Shown here in pieces: positions 46,774 through 55,789 of a stretch of 64,000 nucleotides of DNA. The notes below the pieces were generated by a model, which saw nothing but the letters and a program-made list of their open reading frames with translations, made no database searches and had not been told where the DNA came from. A program made the translations under genes and the position numbers. The number at the start of each line of letters is the position of its first letter. The first letter of the stretch is position 1. Source of the stretch: Gluconacetobacter azotocaptans (lineage in GTDB: Bacteria > Pseudomonadota > Alphaproteobacteria > Acetobacterales > Acetobacteraceae); assembly GCF_014174355.1 (NCBI RefSeq), contig NZ_JABEQF010000001.1, positions 372,001-436,000 on the forward strand, given 5' to 3'.

Positions 46774-47952
46774 ATGTCCCGATCCCTTGCTAGGCTTGTT
46801 GTTCTCGTGGCGGGCGTGCTGTCATTGGCTGGATGCAGTGCGTTGCCAGGCACAGGACCGATTGAAGCTGATGTGCTCAGCTCCCAGGACAAGCCCGGGC
46901 ACAATCCTCTCGGCTTTCGTATCGTTCCGCTTACACCGGCAACGGTCTCCGTTCTTGAGTCCGAACAGCTTCCTTCGCTGTCGACCCTGGATGCGACTGC
47001 TCCCGCGCTCGGAGCAAACGGGACGATCGGGCCGGGCGACGAATTGTCGATCTCTGTGTTCGAGGTGGGAAGCGGGCTTTTTGCATCAGGGAACAGCGCG
47101 GCGGGCGCCCGGACTCGGAGCAGCAGTGCGCCCGATACCCCCGCTTCCAACGTCACGATGCTGCCTCCCATCGGGGTGGACCAGCACGGCGATATTCCTT
47201 TCCCCTATATCGGCAACCTGCACGCTGCGGGCATGACCGAATCGGAACTGGGCAAGGCAATTGCCAGTCACCTTGCCGGCCTGGCCCAGGATCCTCAGGT
47301 TCTTGTCCATATCCTGACCGATCTGCACAACTCGGTCATTGTCTCCGGTGATATCCACCATCCGGGTCGCCAGTTCCTGACGCTTGCCCATGAAGGACTT
47401 CTCGACATCGTAGCGATGGCCGGGGGGGCGACCCATTCAACGGAAGACAGCATCGTGCTGCTCTCGCGCAAGGGGGTTACCGGCCGCGTACCGCTGCGAA
47501 CGCTCGAGAACGATCCGACCCAGAATATCCCGCTTATGCCGGGCGACCAGGTGCAGGTGATTTATCTGCCAAGGACTTATACCGTTTTCGGCGCCGCGCA
47601 CGTGACCGAGACACCGTTCAACACGCCCGTGCTGACCCTGGCGCAGGCCGCCGCTCGGATCGGCGGCCCGGATGACGCCCGGGCTGATCCCAATGCCGTG
47701 TTTCTCTTCCGCTTCGAGAGCAACCCAGTCGCTGGAAAGCTTGGACTTTCACCTCGTCCGGGCGGGGTACCGATTATCTACAAGCTCGATATGATGGAGC
47801 CCACAGCGTATTTCCTGGCTGGCAAGGTGGCCATGAAGGACAAAGATCTGATTTATGTCGCGAATGCGAAAACCGATCGGCTCTACAAACTCGTCAACCT
47901 GATCGGTACCCTGGTGAGTCCGGCCATGAGCGCGGCCTGGGTTGCCAAATAG
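46774..47952 (+). CDS. Wza/KpsD-type polysaccharide export outer-membrane lipoprotein
   Basis: This 392-residue protein has a lipoprotein signal (VLVAGVLSLAGC, Cys21 as lipid site), then a poly_export domain (about 85-185: IGPGDELSISVFE through VDQHGDIPFPYIGNLHAAGMT) and SLBB-type repeats (VIVSGDIHHPGRQFLTLAHEGLLDIVAMAGG). It should form the outer-membrane channel for the capsule together with KpsE and KpsMT. In the mixed organisation here it starts a plus-strand unit with glf and is divergent from the GlfT2-type genes. Confidence 0.9.
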   Translation: MSRSLARLVVLVAGVLSLAGCSALPGTGPIEADVLSSQDKPGHNPLGFRIVPLTPATVSVLESEQLPSLSTLDATAPALGANGTIGPGDELSISVFEVGSGLFASGNSAAGARTRSSSAPDTPASNVTMLPPIGVDQHGDIPFPYIGNLHAAGMTESELGKAIASHLAGLAQDPQVLVHILTDLHNSVIVSGDIHHPGRQFLTLAHEGLLDIVAMAGGATHSTEDSIVLLSRKGVTGRVPLRTLENDPTQNIPLMPGDQVQVIYLPRTYTVFGAAHVTETPFNTPVLTLAQAAARIGGPDDARADPNAVFLFRFESNPVAGKLGLSPRPGGVPIIYKLDMMEPTAYFLAGKVAMKDKDLIYVANAKTDRLYKLVNLIGTLVSPAMSAAWVAK

Positions 47953-48050
47953 CGGTTCGCAGAGCGTGGGGACGCGGCAGGAATCCTTTTTGCCTGCCAC
48001 GTTCCGCTTGGTTCACAAGCCCGCATAGTCCGCGTTAAACGGGAGATATC

Positions 48051-49199
48051 ATGAAATATTGCATTGTCGGAGCCGGCTTCAGCGGCGCGATTGTCGCCCG
48101 CCATCTCGCCGGTGCCGGCCACACCGTAGTCGTGCTCGACGAGCGCCAGCACCTCGGCGGCAATTGCCACACGGAACGTGATGCTGAGACCGGCGTGATG
48201 GTGCACCGCTACGGCCCCCACATCTTCCACACGGCGGATGAGCGCGCCTGGAAATACGTTGGACAGTTCGGTACCTTCCGTCCGTTCGTCAACAGGGTCA
48301 AGGCGGTCTCGCAGGGGAAAGTCTATACGCTTCCTGTCAATCTCCTGACCATCAACCAGTTTTTCAACACGACCATGGGCCCCCGCGAGGCAAGGGCGTT
48401 CATCGCGGAGAAGGCCGACCGCTCTATCACGGAACCGCGCAATTTCGAGGAACAGGCGCTCTCGATGATTGGCCCCGAACTCTACCGGGCATTTTTTCTT
48501 GGATACACGCGCAAGCAATGGGGGCTGGAACCGACCGAATTGCCGGCGTCTATTCTCAAAAGGCTTCCTCTGCGGTTCAATTACGACGACAATTATTTCA
48601 ATCACCCGTGGCAAGGCATGCCGGAAAACGGCTACACCTCGATCATCAAGAACATTCTTGACGCTCCGGGAATCGAGGTCCGGCTGGGCACGCGATTTGA
48701 GGCCGTGGAGGAACAGTTTTCCCATATATTCTACACCGGCCCGATCGACCGTTATTTCGACTTCCGTCTCGGACGTCTTGGATACAGGACGCTCGATTTT
48801 GAACGATTCGAGGACGACGGAGATCATCAGGGTACCGCGGTCATGAATTATTGTGATGAGGCGGTTCCCTTCACCCGCATATCCGAGCACAAGCATTTCG
48901 CACCATGGGAGCAGGATCAGTTTTTACGCACGGTCTGTTTCCGCGAATACAGCCGTCTCGCCGGCGCGAATGACACCCCTTATTATCCCATCAGGCTCGC
49001 CCAGGAAAAACATATGCTGGATAACTACATCCAGTTGGCCAGGGCAGAACCTGGCGTGTCTTTTCTCGGGCGGCTTGGCACCTATCGCTATCTGGACATG
49101 GATGTCACCGTCACCGAGGCCCTCGCTGCTTGCGACAGGATAGACGACGCCCTTCGCGCGGGGGCTGCGATTCCCGCGTTCTTTGTCGATCCTGGATGA
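48051..49199 (+). CDS. glf: UDP-galactopyranose mutase
   Basis: This 382-residue flavoenzyme converts UDP-galactopyranose to UDP-galactofuranose. It starts with CIVGAGFSGAIVARHLAGAGH and RQHLGGNCHTE, then HRYGPHIFHTADERAW, all signatures of Glf. GYTRKQWGLEP and the FHEYSR-type region (FREYSRLAG) carry conserved substrate-contacting residues. It lies 98 bases after the Wza-like gene. Two GlfT2-like transferases encoded upstream would use its product, so the locus should make galactofuranose-containing polysaccharide. Confidence 0.97.
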   Translation: MKYCIVGAGFSGAIVARHLAGAGHTVVVLDERQHLGGNCHTERDAETGVMVHRYGPHIFHTADERAWKYVGQFGTFRPFVNRVKAVSQGKVYTLPVNLLTINQFFNTTMGPREARAFIAEKADRSITEPRNFEEQALSMIGPELYRAFFLGYTRKQWGLEPTELPASILKRLPLRFNYDDNYFNHPWQGMPENGYTSIIKNILDAPGIEVRLGTRFEAVEEQFSHIFYTGPIDRYFDFRLGRLGYRTLDFERFEDDGDHQGTAVMNYCDEAVPFTRISEHKHFAPWEQDQFLRTVCFREYSRLAGANDTPYYPIRLAQEKHMLDNYIQLARAEPGVSFLGRLGTYRYLDMDVTVTEALAACDRIDDALRAGAAIPAFFVDPG

Positions 49200-49456
49200 T
49201 CTTCTGCCATTCGTCCCGGCGGGAGGCGTCTCACCGCTCGCCGGGCACTGCAGTTGGAACGCCGGGATGCCGGAAGGAAACGGCGCTTTCCTGGCGCTTC
49301 ACCTGTAGTGCCAGTCAAGAGCGAGACCGAGAATAACATTTCGCAAGAACGGCGAAATGAAGACAAGGACCGTCATTTCAGGGTTTGAAGGCGCGCTCGA
49401 GGCGTTGCATGCCTTGCGAAGCTTTCCAGGTAGAAGATAAAGGGTGGCCCGCCCGA

Positions 49457-51025
49457 TCAAAGTCGTGATCTGGACACGGTTTTTGGCCCGGTTGTCATGC
49501 CTGTCATGCTTCCCGTAGCGGAAAATGGCAGGGTAGCTGTGATGTTGCGAGACAGGTGGGAACGTTTCATAAGACAGTCTGCAATATTGTGGCCCAGCAT
49601 GTGGACATCAATGTCGCGTCGGTTGCCTGCGGGGCGTGTGCCGTCCAGGATAAAATAATCGGTCGAGGAATCGATATTGAATCCGCCGCGGGACAGCGCG
49701 GGCAGGCTTGGCTGATGGTCGCCATAGAGTGCGAATATGCCGCCGTCGTCGTTCAGCCAGCGCGAGGAGGCGAGTTGGCCGATCATCCGGTCGGTACTCA
49801 TCAGGCTGTCCAGATAACCGCCGAGTTCGGAGGCGAAGGGACCGGGGGTCGTGGCCTGTGTCGGCCAAGGGCCGTGGTTGGCGACCGTGATGGCGAACAC
49901 GAAGACGGGCTGTGTCTGACGGGCGATGAAGTCATTGACCCAGGCGCCCAATATTTCGTCGGAGACGAGTTGGCCATGCCGGGCGCCGAAGGCCTCGCCC
50001 CCGATGAACCGGTCGAAGCCGAGGTTGGGCATGACCTTGTGCCGGCTGTAGAATCGCCGGTCATAGGGATGGACACAGACCGTCAGGTAGCCTGCCCGAC
50101 GCAGGCGTGCGGCCAGTGTGTCGATGGGCTCGCGGGCAAAGGAATGGTAAGGGTTGAAGCGATCCAGCCCCAGGTCGGCGGGGGAGGCGCCGCTGATGAC
50201 GGCGAATTCGCTGCGTGTGGTGTTGGCCCCCCAGGAATCGACGTTGAGGTGGCCATACCGCCAGGCGCGGTTCCGGCACGCCGCATATTCCGTCAGGGGC
50301 GAAGGCAGGGCAGGGGCCAGCCGGCCGATGTCGAAGAACGATTCGGCCTGGACCAGAACCACCGGGGGCTTGTCCGGTGGAACGGTCACGATGCCAAAGC
50401 TGCAGGCGGCCCGGCGCTCCGGCCGTTCCTGGCGCGAGCAGACGGTATGGGCGGCGAAGCTGCCGAGCATCCCCAGCTTTTCCGCGTCCAGCACGGGATC
50501 GCCGCTCGGCCCCAGCTTGCGCAGGACTTTCGCCATGAGGTTCAGCGACGGGCGCCAGAAATAGGCGGCGATAGGAAGCAGCAGCAGCAATGCCCCCGCC
50601 ACGCGTGACAGGATGGGGCTGCCGGGCATGGCGGGGGATTCGACCGAAAACAGCCATGCCGTCGCCAGGACCAACGCGCCGCCGATGCCGTAGAAGAGGG
50701 CGGGATGGACATAGGGCAGGTAGAAGCGCGGATGGGTGAAGACCAGGAAGAGTTCACTGGCATCGGCAAAGACAACAGGTTCCCGAAGAATCTGACGCTT
50801 GGTGTGATCGGCCAGAAGCAGGCCGGCGGCAAGAACGGCCCACAGCAATGCTGAGGACGCCGGACGCTGGGTGAGCAATGACAGTGCGAGCCACAAGGTC
50901 CCCCCGATCGCGATGTCGGGGATGTCGTTGAGGATCGGCCGGGTGATCTTGCCCCCGGTCGTCCGAAGCACGAAAAGCGTCAGGAGTCCGAGAACCGATA
51001 CGACGGCGATGGCCCAAGCCTGCAT
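49457..51025 (-). CDS. LTA synthase-like membrane phosphotransferase
   Basis: This 522-residue protein has four to five N-terminal transmembrane helices and a periplasmic sulfatase-fold domain (about 215-470). The nucleophile motif NTTRSEFAVISG (about residue 270) is the metal-binding Thr region of lipoteichoic acid synthases and phosphoglycerol transferases, and LYGDHQPS supplies late metal ligands. It could add a phosphoglycerol or phosphoethanolamine group to the capsule or another envelope glycan. It sits alone on the minus strand between glf and a GT4 gene. Its N-terminal signal helix starts at the ATG 51025. Confidence 0.85.
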   Translation of the reverse strand: MQAWAIAVVSVLGLLTLFVLRTTGGKITRPILNDIPDIAIGGTLWLALSLLTQRPASSALLWAVLAAGLLLADHTKRQILREPVVFADASELFLVFTHPRFYLPYVHPALFYGIGGALVLATAWLFSVESPAMPGSPILSRVAGALLLLLPIAAYFWRPSLNLMAKVLRKLGPSGDPVLDAEKLGMLGSFAAHTVCSRQERPERRAACSFGIVTVPPDKPPVVLVQAESFFDIGRLAPALPSPLTEYAACRNRAWRYGHLNVDSWGANTTRSEFAVISGASPADLGLDRFNPYHSFAREPIDTLAARLRRAGYLTVCVHPYDRRFYSRHKVMPNLGFDRFIGGEAFGARHGQLVSDEILGAWVNDFIARQTQPVFVFAITVANHGPWPTQATTPGPFASELGGYLDSLMSTDRMIGQLASSRWLNDDGGIFALYGDHQPSLPALSRGGFNIDSSTDYFILDGTRPAGNRRDIDVHMLGHNIADCLMKRSHLSRNITATLPFSATGSMTGMTTGPKTVSRSRL

Positions 51026-51367
51026 TCTACCACCTTGTGTCTTGTTCGGCGCGTGGCATACGCCCAGGTCGAATCCCAGCGGTCGGGGTGAAATCGGCAG
51101 CCCCGAACAGTGTCATCAGATGTCTGATAGCGCGCAGTCCATACACAGAAGGGGGATGTTTTGCCATGCCGATGAATGGCGTCGCCCTATAAAGCATGCA
51201 GAGGTGTTGCGTGTTTCGGGGCACAATATCCCTTTCGATTTCGTTCGACGAGTTGGTGCGTTTTTTTGCGAAGGCCACATGGGCTGGGGGAATTTTGGCG
51301 TTGCGGCTGTTTTGTAAAATAAATTTTATATTCCCCTGCTGCCTCACCCATATGTACGAGGCCCCCC
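51026..51367. other. intergenic region between divergent genes
   Basis: 342 bases separate the LTA synthase-like gene from a divergent glycosyltransferase gene. An AT-rich segment (TGTAAAATAAATTTTATATT, about 51312-51331) stands out against GC-rich flanks and may carry promoters. No gene or RNA is evident. Confidence 0.5.
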
Positions 51368-52540
51368 TTGTCTGACGGGCCTGCAATCTGGCTGGACGGT
51401 CGCAATGCGAAACGGGCCGGCGGTACCGGCGTGGCGCGCTACACCCAGGCGATCGCGGACTGTCTGGAGCAGGCGGGCACGCCTGCGACCTATCTGACCG
51501 ACAGCGTCGAGGGGGCGCCGGCTGGCCATCCGCATTCGCCGGGCCGGCGTCTATTGCGCATGTTGCAGACCATACGGGGGGATTATCCCGCAACGGTGCG
51601 CAGGGACGGGCCAGTGCCCTATGTGGTGTGCCCCGATATTTTTCGGATCGCGCACGTCAAATTCAAGCTTTGGGGCGCTTTGGCGACCGTTTCGGTGCCG
51701 TCGCCCCCCGATATCATGCACTGGACTTATCCCCTGCCCATACGGGTGAAGGGGGCGCGGAATGTGGTGACGATCCATGACGTCGTTCCCCTGACGCATC
51801 CGGACCTGACCGGGATCGAGCCGGTGCGCTATCGGCGCCTGATGCGTCGCCTGGTTCGCTCGGCCGATGCGGTGGTGACGATTTCCGAAACGGCGCGTCG
51901 CGATATCGCCGCCCAATGCGGCATCCCGCTGTCGCATGTTCATAACCTGTCCCAGGCGGTCGGGTTCTCCAGCGACGAATTGGGCCAGGCGCGGGAGGCG
52001 CGGCCGCCCGCGCCGCCGGGCTACTTCGTGCATGTCGGACGCGTCGAAAGCCGCAAGAACATCTGTCGCCTCGTGGCTGCCCATGCCCGAAGCGGCACGC
52101 GACGGCCGCTGGTCCTGATCGGACCCGATGGGGATGACAGGCCCGATTACGCGCCCTTTGTCGGCGACACCCCCGTGATACGTCTGCCCTGGTGCGATCG
52201 GCCCAGTCTGATCCGGGCGATCCAGGATGCGCATGCCCTGCTCTTTCCTTCGCTGGCCGAGGGATTCGGGTTGCCGATTGTCGAGGCGATGGCCCTGGGG
52301 ACGCCGGTATTGACCGCGCGGGGCGGGGCGACCGAGGAAATCGCTACGGCGGACGCGGCGATCCTGGTCGATCCCTTGGACATTGCCGATATCGCCGGAG
52401 GAATCCGGATATTGGACGACCTGAATGCTACTTCTTCTCGGCGATTGGCTTTGCAGCGAAACGGAGCAAAGCGTGCATCCCAGTTTTCCTATGGCGCTTA
52501 TGCCGAACGGCTGCGCCGATTCTATCGTTCGTTACTGTGA
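51368..52540 (+). CDS. GT4-type glycosyltransferase
   Basis: This 390-residue GT-B glycosyltransferase has HVGRVESRKNICRLVAAHARSG (about 220-241) and FPSLAEGFGLPIVEAMALGTPV, the EX7E motif of family GT4. The only good start is TTG at 51368, giving MSDGPAIWLDGRNAKRAGGTG. An N-terminal WLDGRN..GGTGVARYT is common to rhamnosyl- or mannosyltransferases of this type. It is followed by the Kdo-transferase gene after a 233-base gap. Donor and acceptor are unknown. Confidence 0.85.
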   Translation: MSDGPAIWLDGRNAKRAGGTGVARYTQAIADCLEQAGTPATYLTDSVEGAPAGHPHSPGRRLLRMLQTIRGDYPATVRRDGPVPYVVCPDIFRIAHVKFKLWGALATVSVPSPPDIMHWTYPLPIRVKGARNVVTIHDVVPLTHPDLTGIEPVRYRRLMRRLVRSADAVVTISETARRDIAAQCGIPLSHVHNLSQAVGFSSDELGQAREARPPAPPGYFVHVGRVESRKNICRLVAAHARSGTRRPLVLIGPDGDDRPDYAPFVGDTPVIRLPWCDRPSLIRAIQDAHALLFPSLAEGFGLPIVEAMALGTPVLTARGGATEEIATADAAILVDPLDIADIAGGIRILDDLNATSSRRLALQRNGAKRASQFSYGAYAERLRRFYRSLL

Positions 52541-52637
52541 AGGAGCAGGCGGTCGGTCTGATGTGCTGGGGTAAAAATTATATTTGGAAAATGAATGAAT
52601 ACAGACATGTTGACCCGTTTTTTCATGCAGGCTTTCG

Positions 52638-52665
52638 TTGTCGATTTTGAATTGTCTGGTATACC
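52638..52665 (+). promoter_or_regulatory. candidate promoter upstream of the KpsC-like gene
   Basis: TTGTCG at 52638-52643 and TATACC at 52660-52665 are 16 bases apart in a low-GC pocket between two GC-rich genes. The match is moderate. Confidence 0.35.
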
Positions 52666-52773
52666 TCTATGAGGTGACGGTCGTCGAAGCGACGTTCGGG
52701 CATTGAATGCAGCCTGTATTTTCAGGCGATTTCGAGGGGACATGGCATCGCGAATGCCCGGGGACGACAAGCG

Positions 52774-54558
52774 ATGCGGGTAGAGGAGAGGGTGCTTCAC
52801 ATCGGCAGCGCAAAACCTCGGCAAGGGGGCGGATCGATTGCCTTGTTGCGCGCCCCGCCCTTTCATCGGACCATGCCGACCCTCGCCTTGAGGCGGGACG
52901 CAACCGCTCCGGATCATGAAGCTGTTTCCGGCCCGGAACTGGATGACCTGGCCGCGCGCATCGTGCAATTGCGGGTCGGCGGATGCTTCTGGGGCCGGCC
53001 TGCCGGACGGGGGAGGTCGGTCGTCGTTTGCGGTTTGGGATGGCGCCCCGGTTCCCGCCCGATGCGTTGGGTCATGCGGGATGTCCTGGCCGCGCATGCG
53101 GCGGAGGACGTGGTTCTCGTCGTCGGACCACGGCAGGGGGGATTGACCGCGCAAGCCCGGCGGTACGGGCTTGCGGTGGTCGCGGCCGAGAGCGACCCGC
53201 ATCATCTTCTTGACGACGCAACCTGTGTCTATGCCGCCGAGGCGACCGATCTTGCCCGGTTGGCCGTTTTGCGCGGTATTGCGGTCAGGATGCTGGATGC
53301 GTCGGGCGTACGTCCAGGCGGGTTGAGCGTGCGTGACGTCATGACGGAAATCGCGGTGCGAACGGAGTACACTGATCCGTTCACCGGCATGGCAATGGCG
53401 TGCGCCGATGCGATCACGCTGCTGGACGACTGGCGGCGGACGATCATGGCCAATCGTCAGATCGGCGCATGTCTGGGAATGTCGCGATGGAAGCGGCGCA
53501 GGATAGCCGATTTCCTGGCGACGGCGCCGGGTCATCCGCCCTTTCGTCAGCACATCGATGCCGGGCAGCGCGGCGCGGCGGCGGTATGGGCGACCCGGCA
53601 GCCGTCGGGACTGGAAGATACGGCGAATCGGGCGGCGATTCCGCTCTGGCGGATCGAGGATGGTTTCATCCGCTCCATCGGTCTGGGCAGCGCATTGACC
53701 CCGCCTTCGTCAATTACCGTCGATACGCGTGGCATATATTACGACCCGGCGCAGGAAAGCGATCTGGAGCATATTCTGGCGACGGCTTCATTCGATGCCG
53801 CACTGCGCGCCCGCGCCGGAAAATTGATGGATGCGCTGGTTCGGCTTGGTATTTCCAAATATGGCCCGGGTCGGACATCTGCCCCCCACGAGCCATGGGA
53901 GGCTGCGGGACGGCGGACCATTCTGGTGCCCGGGCAAGTCGCGGACGATCAGTCGGTGCGCCGGGGGGGAGGGCGGATTTCGGGAAATCTGGAACTGCTG
54001 CAGGCCGTTCGGGCAGCTAATCCCGACGCTTTCATCCTGTATCGGCCACATCCCGATGTCGAGGCGACCCACAGGGTGGGGCATGTGGAAGATGCCGTTG
54101 TATTGCAGTTCGCCGATCGAATCGATCGGGGCGGGGCCATCACCGATACGATTGCCCGGGTTGACGAAGTTCATACCCTGACCTCGCTGGCGGGGTTCGA
54201 GGCCCTGATGCGGGGACGGGGTGTCGTGACCTATGGCGTCCCGTTCTATGCGGGATGGGGGCTGACGGTCGATCTGGGGGATGTTCCCGCGCGACGGACC
54301 CGGCGGCTGTCTGTGGAAGAACTTGTCGCCGGAGTTCTGATCCTGTTTCCGCGCTATCTCGATCCTGTGACACGGCTGCCCTGCAGCCCGGAAATCCTGA
54401 TCGACCGCCTGCAGGATGCCAATGTATGGCGACCGACCTGGTGGATGCGGGCATTGTCTCTGCAGACAGCCCTGCGCAAGGCCGTCGCGCGCTACCGTGC
54501 GGCCCTGACGTCATCGCGAAAGGAGGGCGTCACGACATGCGGCGGTCTGACCCCATGA
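52774..54558 (+). CDS. kpsC: KpsC-like capsule Kdo transferase with shortened first module
   Basis: KpsC proteins have two glycosyltransferase modules that build the Kdo linker of group 2 capsules. Here a full second module is present: WRIEDGFIRSIGLGSALTPPSSITVD (about residue 291 on), RRGGGRISGNLELLQAV, YRPHPDVEATH, and SLAGFEALMRGRGVVTYGVPFYAGWGL near 470-495. The first module (34-280) is short and lacks the RxEDGF/SxGLG and FYAGWG motifs, keeping only the linker ITLLDDWRRTIMANR and SRWKRRRIADFL. The start is uncertain: ATG at 52774, or 52873 which opens MPTLALRRD. Overlaps the next GT gene by 22 bases. Confidence 0.8.
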   Translation: MRVEERVLHIGSAKPRQGGGSIALLRAPPFHRTMPTLALRRDATAPDHEAVSGPELDDLAARIVQLRVGGCFWGRPAGRGRSVVVCGLGWRPGSRPMRWVMRDVLAAHAAEDVVLVVGPRQGGLTAQARRYGLAVVAAESDPHHLLDDATCVYAAEATDLARLAVLRGIAVRMLDASGVRPGGLSVRDVMTEIAVRTEYTDPFTGMAMACADAITLLDDWRRTIMANRQIGACLGMSRWKRRRIADFLATAPGHPPFRQHIDAGQRGAAAVWATRQPSGLEDTANRAAIPLWRIEDGFIRSIGLGSALTPPSSITVDTRGIYYDPAQESDLEHILATASFDAALRARAGKLMDALVRLGISKYGPGRTSAPHEPWEAAGRRTILVPGQVADDQSVRRGGGRISGNLELLQAVRAANPDAFILYRPHPDVEATHRVGHVEDAVVLQFADRIDRGGAITDTIARVDEVHTLTSLAGFEALMRGRGVVTYGVPFYAGWGLTVDLGDVPARRTRRLSVEELVAGVLILFPRYLDPVTRLPCSPEILIDRLQDANVWRPTWWMRALSLQTALRKAVARYRAALTSSRKEGVTTCGGLTP

Positions 54559-55757
54559 TGTCTCGTCCTGTCCTGATGGATATTTCCCGCCTGTTGTCCC
54601 GCGCCGGCAGCGCGGTGCCGACCGGCATCGACCGCGTTGAACTGGAATATGCGCTGTATCTGTCGCGGTATTTTCCCGCACGGGTCACCTTCGTGGCCTA
54701 TCACCCCGTGGGGCGGATCGGGATCTTGCCGCGGCGTCTGACAGACTGTTTCCTGCGGATGCTGACGCGCGCCTGGACGAAGGCGAAACGGCCATGGCGT
54801 GGGGCCTCGCTTATGGCTGGCCTGCTGTTGCAGGCGGCGGCGGTCGGGGCGGTCGGCAATACGATGCAGCGCCGGCTGTATCTGCTGCTGTCGCATCACC
54901 ATCTGATGCAGCGGGACGTGATCGCCCGCTTTCTGGGGCGGGCGAATGCCGGGCTGGCCGTCATGGTCCACGACCTGATCCCGATCGAATATCCCGAATA
55001 CGCCCGCCCGACCGAGCCGGATCGTCATCGGCAGCGCATGGACACGGTTGGGCACCTGGCTGAGGCCGTCATCGTACCGTCGCAGGCCGTTGCGGAGTCT
55101 CTGCGGCACTATCTGGCGCCGAGCGGGCGCTGCCCCTCCATCGGCGTGGTGCATCATGGGTGCCATGTCAGCCCGTCGGCCGCGGTGCCTGTCAGCGGCC
55201 TGGCGCCCGACGCCCCTTATTTCGTCGTGCTGGGGACGATCGAGCCGCGAAAGAATCACCTGCTGCTGCTGAACATCTGGCGGCATATGGCGACAGGGCA
55301 TGATCGTGCCCGGTTGCCGCATCTGGTGATCATTGGGCGCCGCGGATGGGAAAACGAAAATATAGTCGACATGCTGGAGCGCTGCCCCGCTCTTCAGGGC
55401 ATCGTGCACGAGCACGCGACATCATCCGACGTGGTTGTCGCGGATCTGGTCCGTAATGCCCGTGCCCTGCTGTTTCCCTCGTTCGCCGAAGGATTCGGTC
55501 TTCCGCTGCTGGAGGCCCTTTCCTTGGGCATCCCCTGTCTGTGCAGCGACCTGCCGGTTTTCCGGGAAATCGCAGGAGATCTGCCCGGTTATCTGGACCC
55601 GCTGGATGGACCAGGGTGGGAGCGTAAAATCCTGGATCTGACCGAGCACGATACGCGCGGGCAGCGGGAGGCGCCGCCGGCATTTGCCGATTGGCCAACG
55701 CAGGCGGCAGCCGGATTGGCGATGATCGACGGGATGGACCGCGCGCATGCCGCGTAG
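54537..55757 (+). CDS. GT4-type glycosyltransferase
   Basis: This 406-residue GT-B enzyme begins MRRSDPMMSRPVLMDISRLL and includes VMVHDLIPIEYPEYARP, FVVLGTIEPRKNHLLLLNIW and FPSFAEGFGLPLLEALSLGIP, the EX7E motif of GT4. AAAGGAGGG about ten bases ahead of the ATG at 54537 decides the start. It overlaps kpsC by 22 bases and precedes kpsS, so the three form one plus-strand unit for linker or main-chain assembly. Specific donor is not inferable. Confidence 0.85.
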   Translation: MRRSDPMMSRPVLMDISRLLSRAGSAVPTGIDRVELEYALYLSRYFPARVTFVAYHPVGRIGILPRRLTDCFLRMLTRAWTKAKRPWRGASLMAGLLLQAAAVGAVGNTMQRRLYLLLSHHHLMQRDVIARFLGRANAGLAVMVHDLIPIEYPEYARPTEPDRHRQRMDTVGHLAEAVIVPSQAVAESLRHYLAPSGRCPSIGVVHHGCHVSPSAAVPVSGLAPDAPYFVVLGTIEPRKNHLLLLNIWRHMATGHDRARLPHLVIIGRRGWENENIVDMLERCPALQGIVHEHATSSDVVVADLVRNARALLFPSFAEGFGLPLLEALSLGIPCLCSDLPVFREIAGDLPGYLDPLDGPGWERKILDLTEHDTRGQREAPPAFADWPTQAAAGLAMIDGMDRAHAA

Positions 55758-55789
55758 CAGCGCATCCTGCGGGCCGCTGTGCCAGCCTG

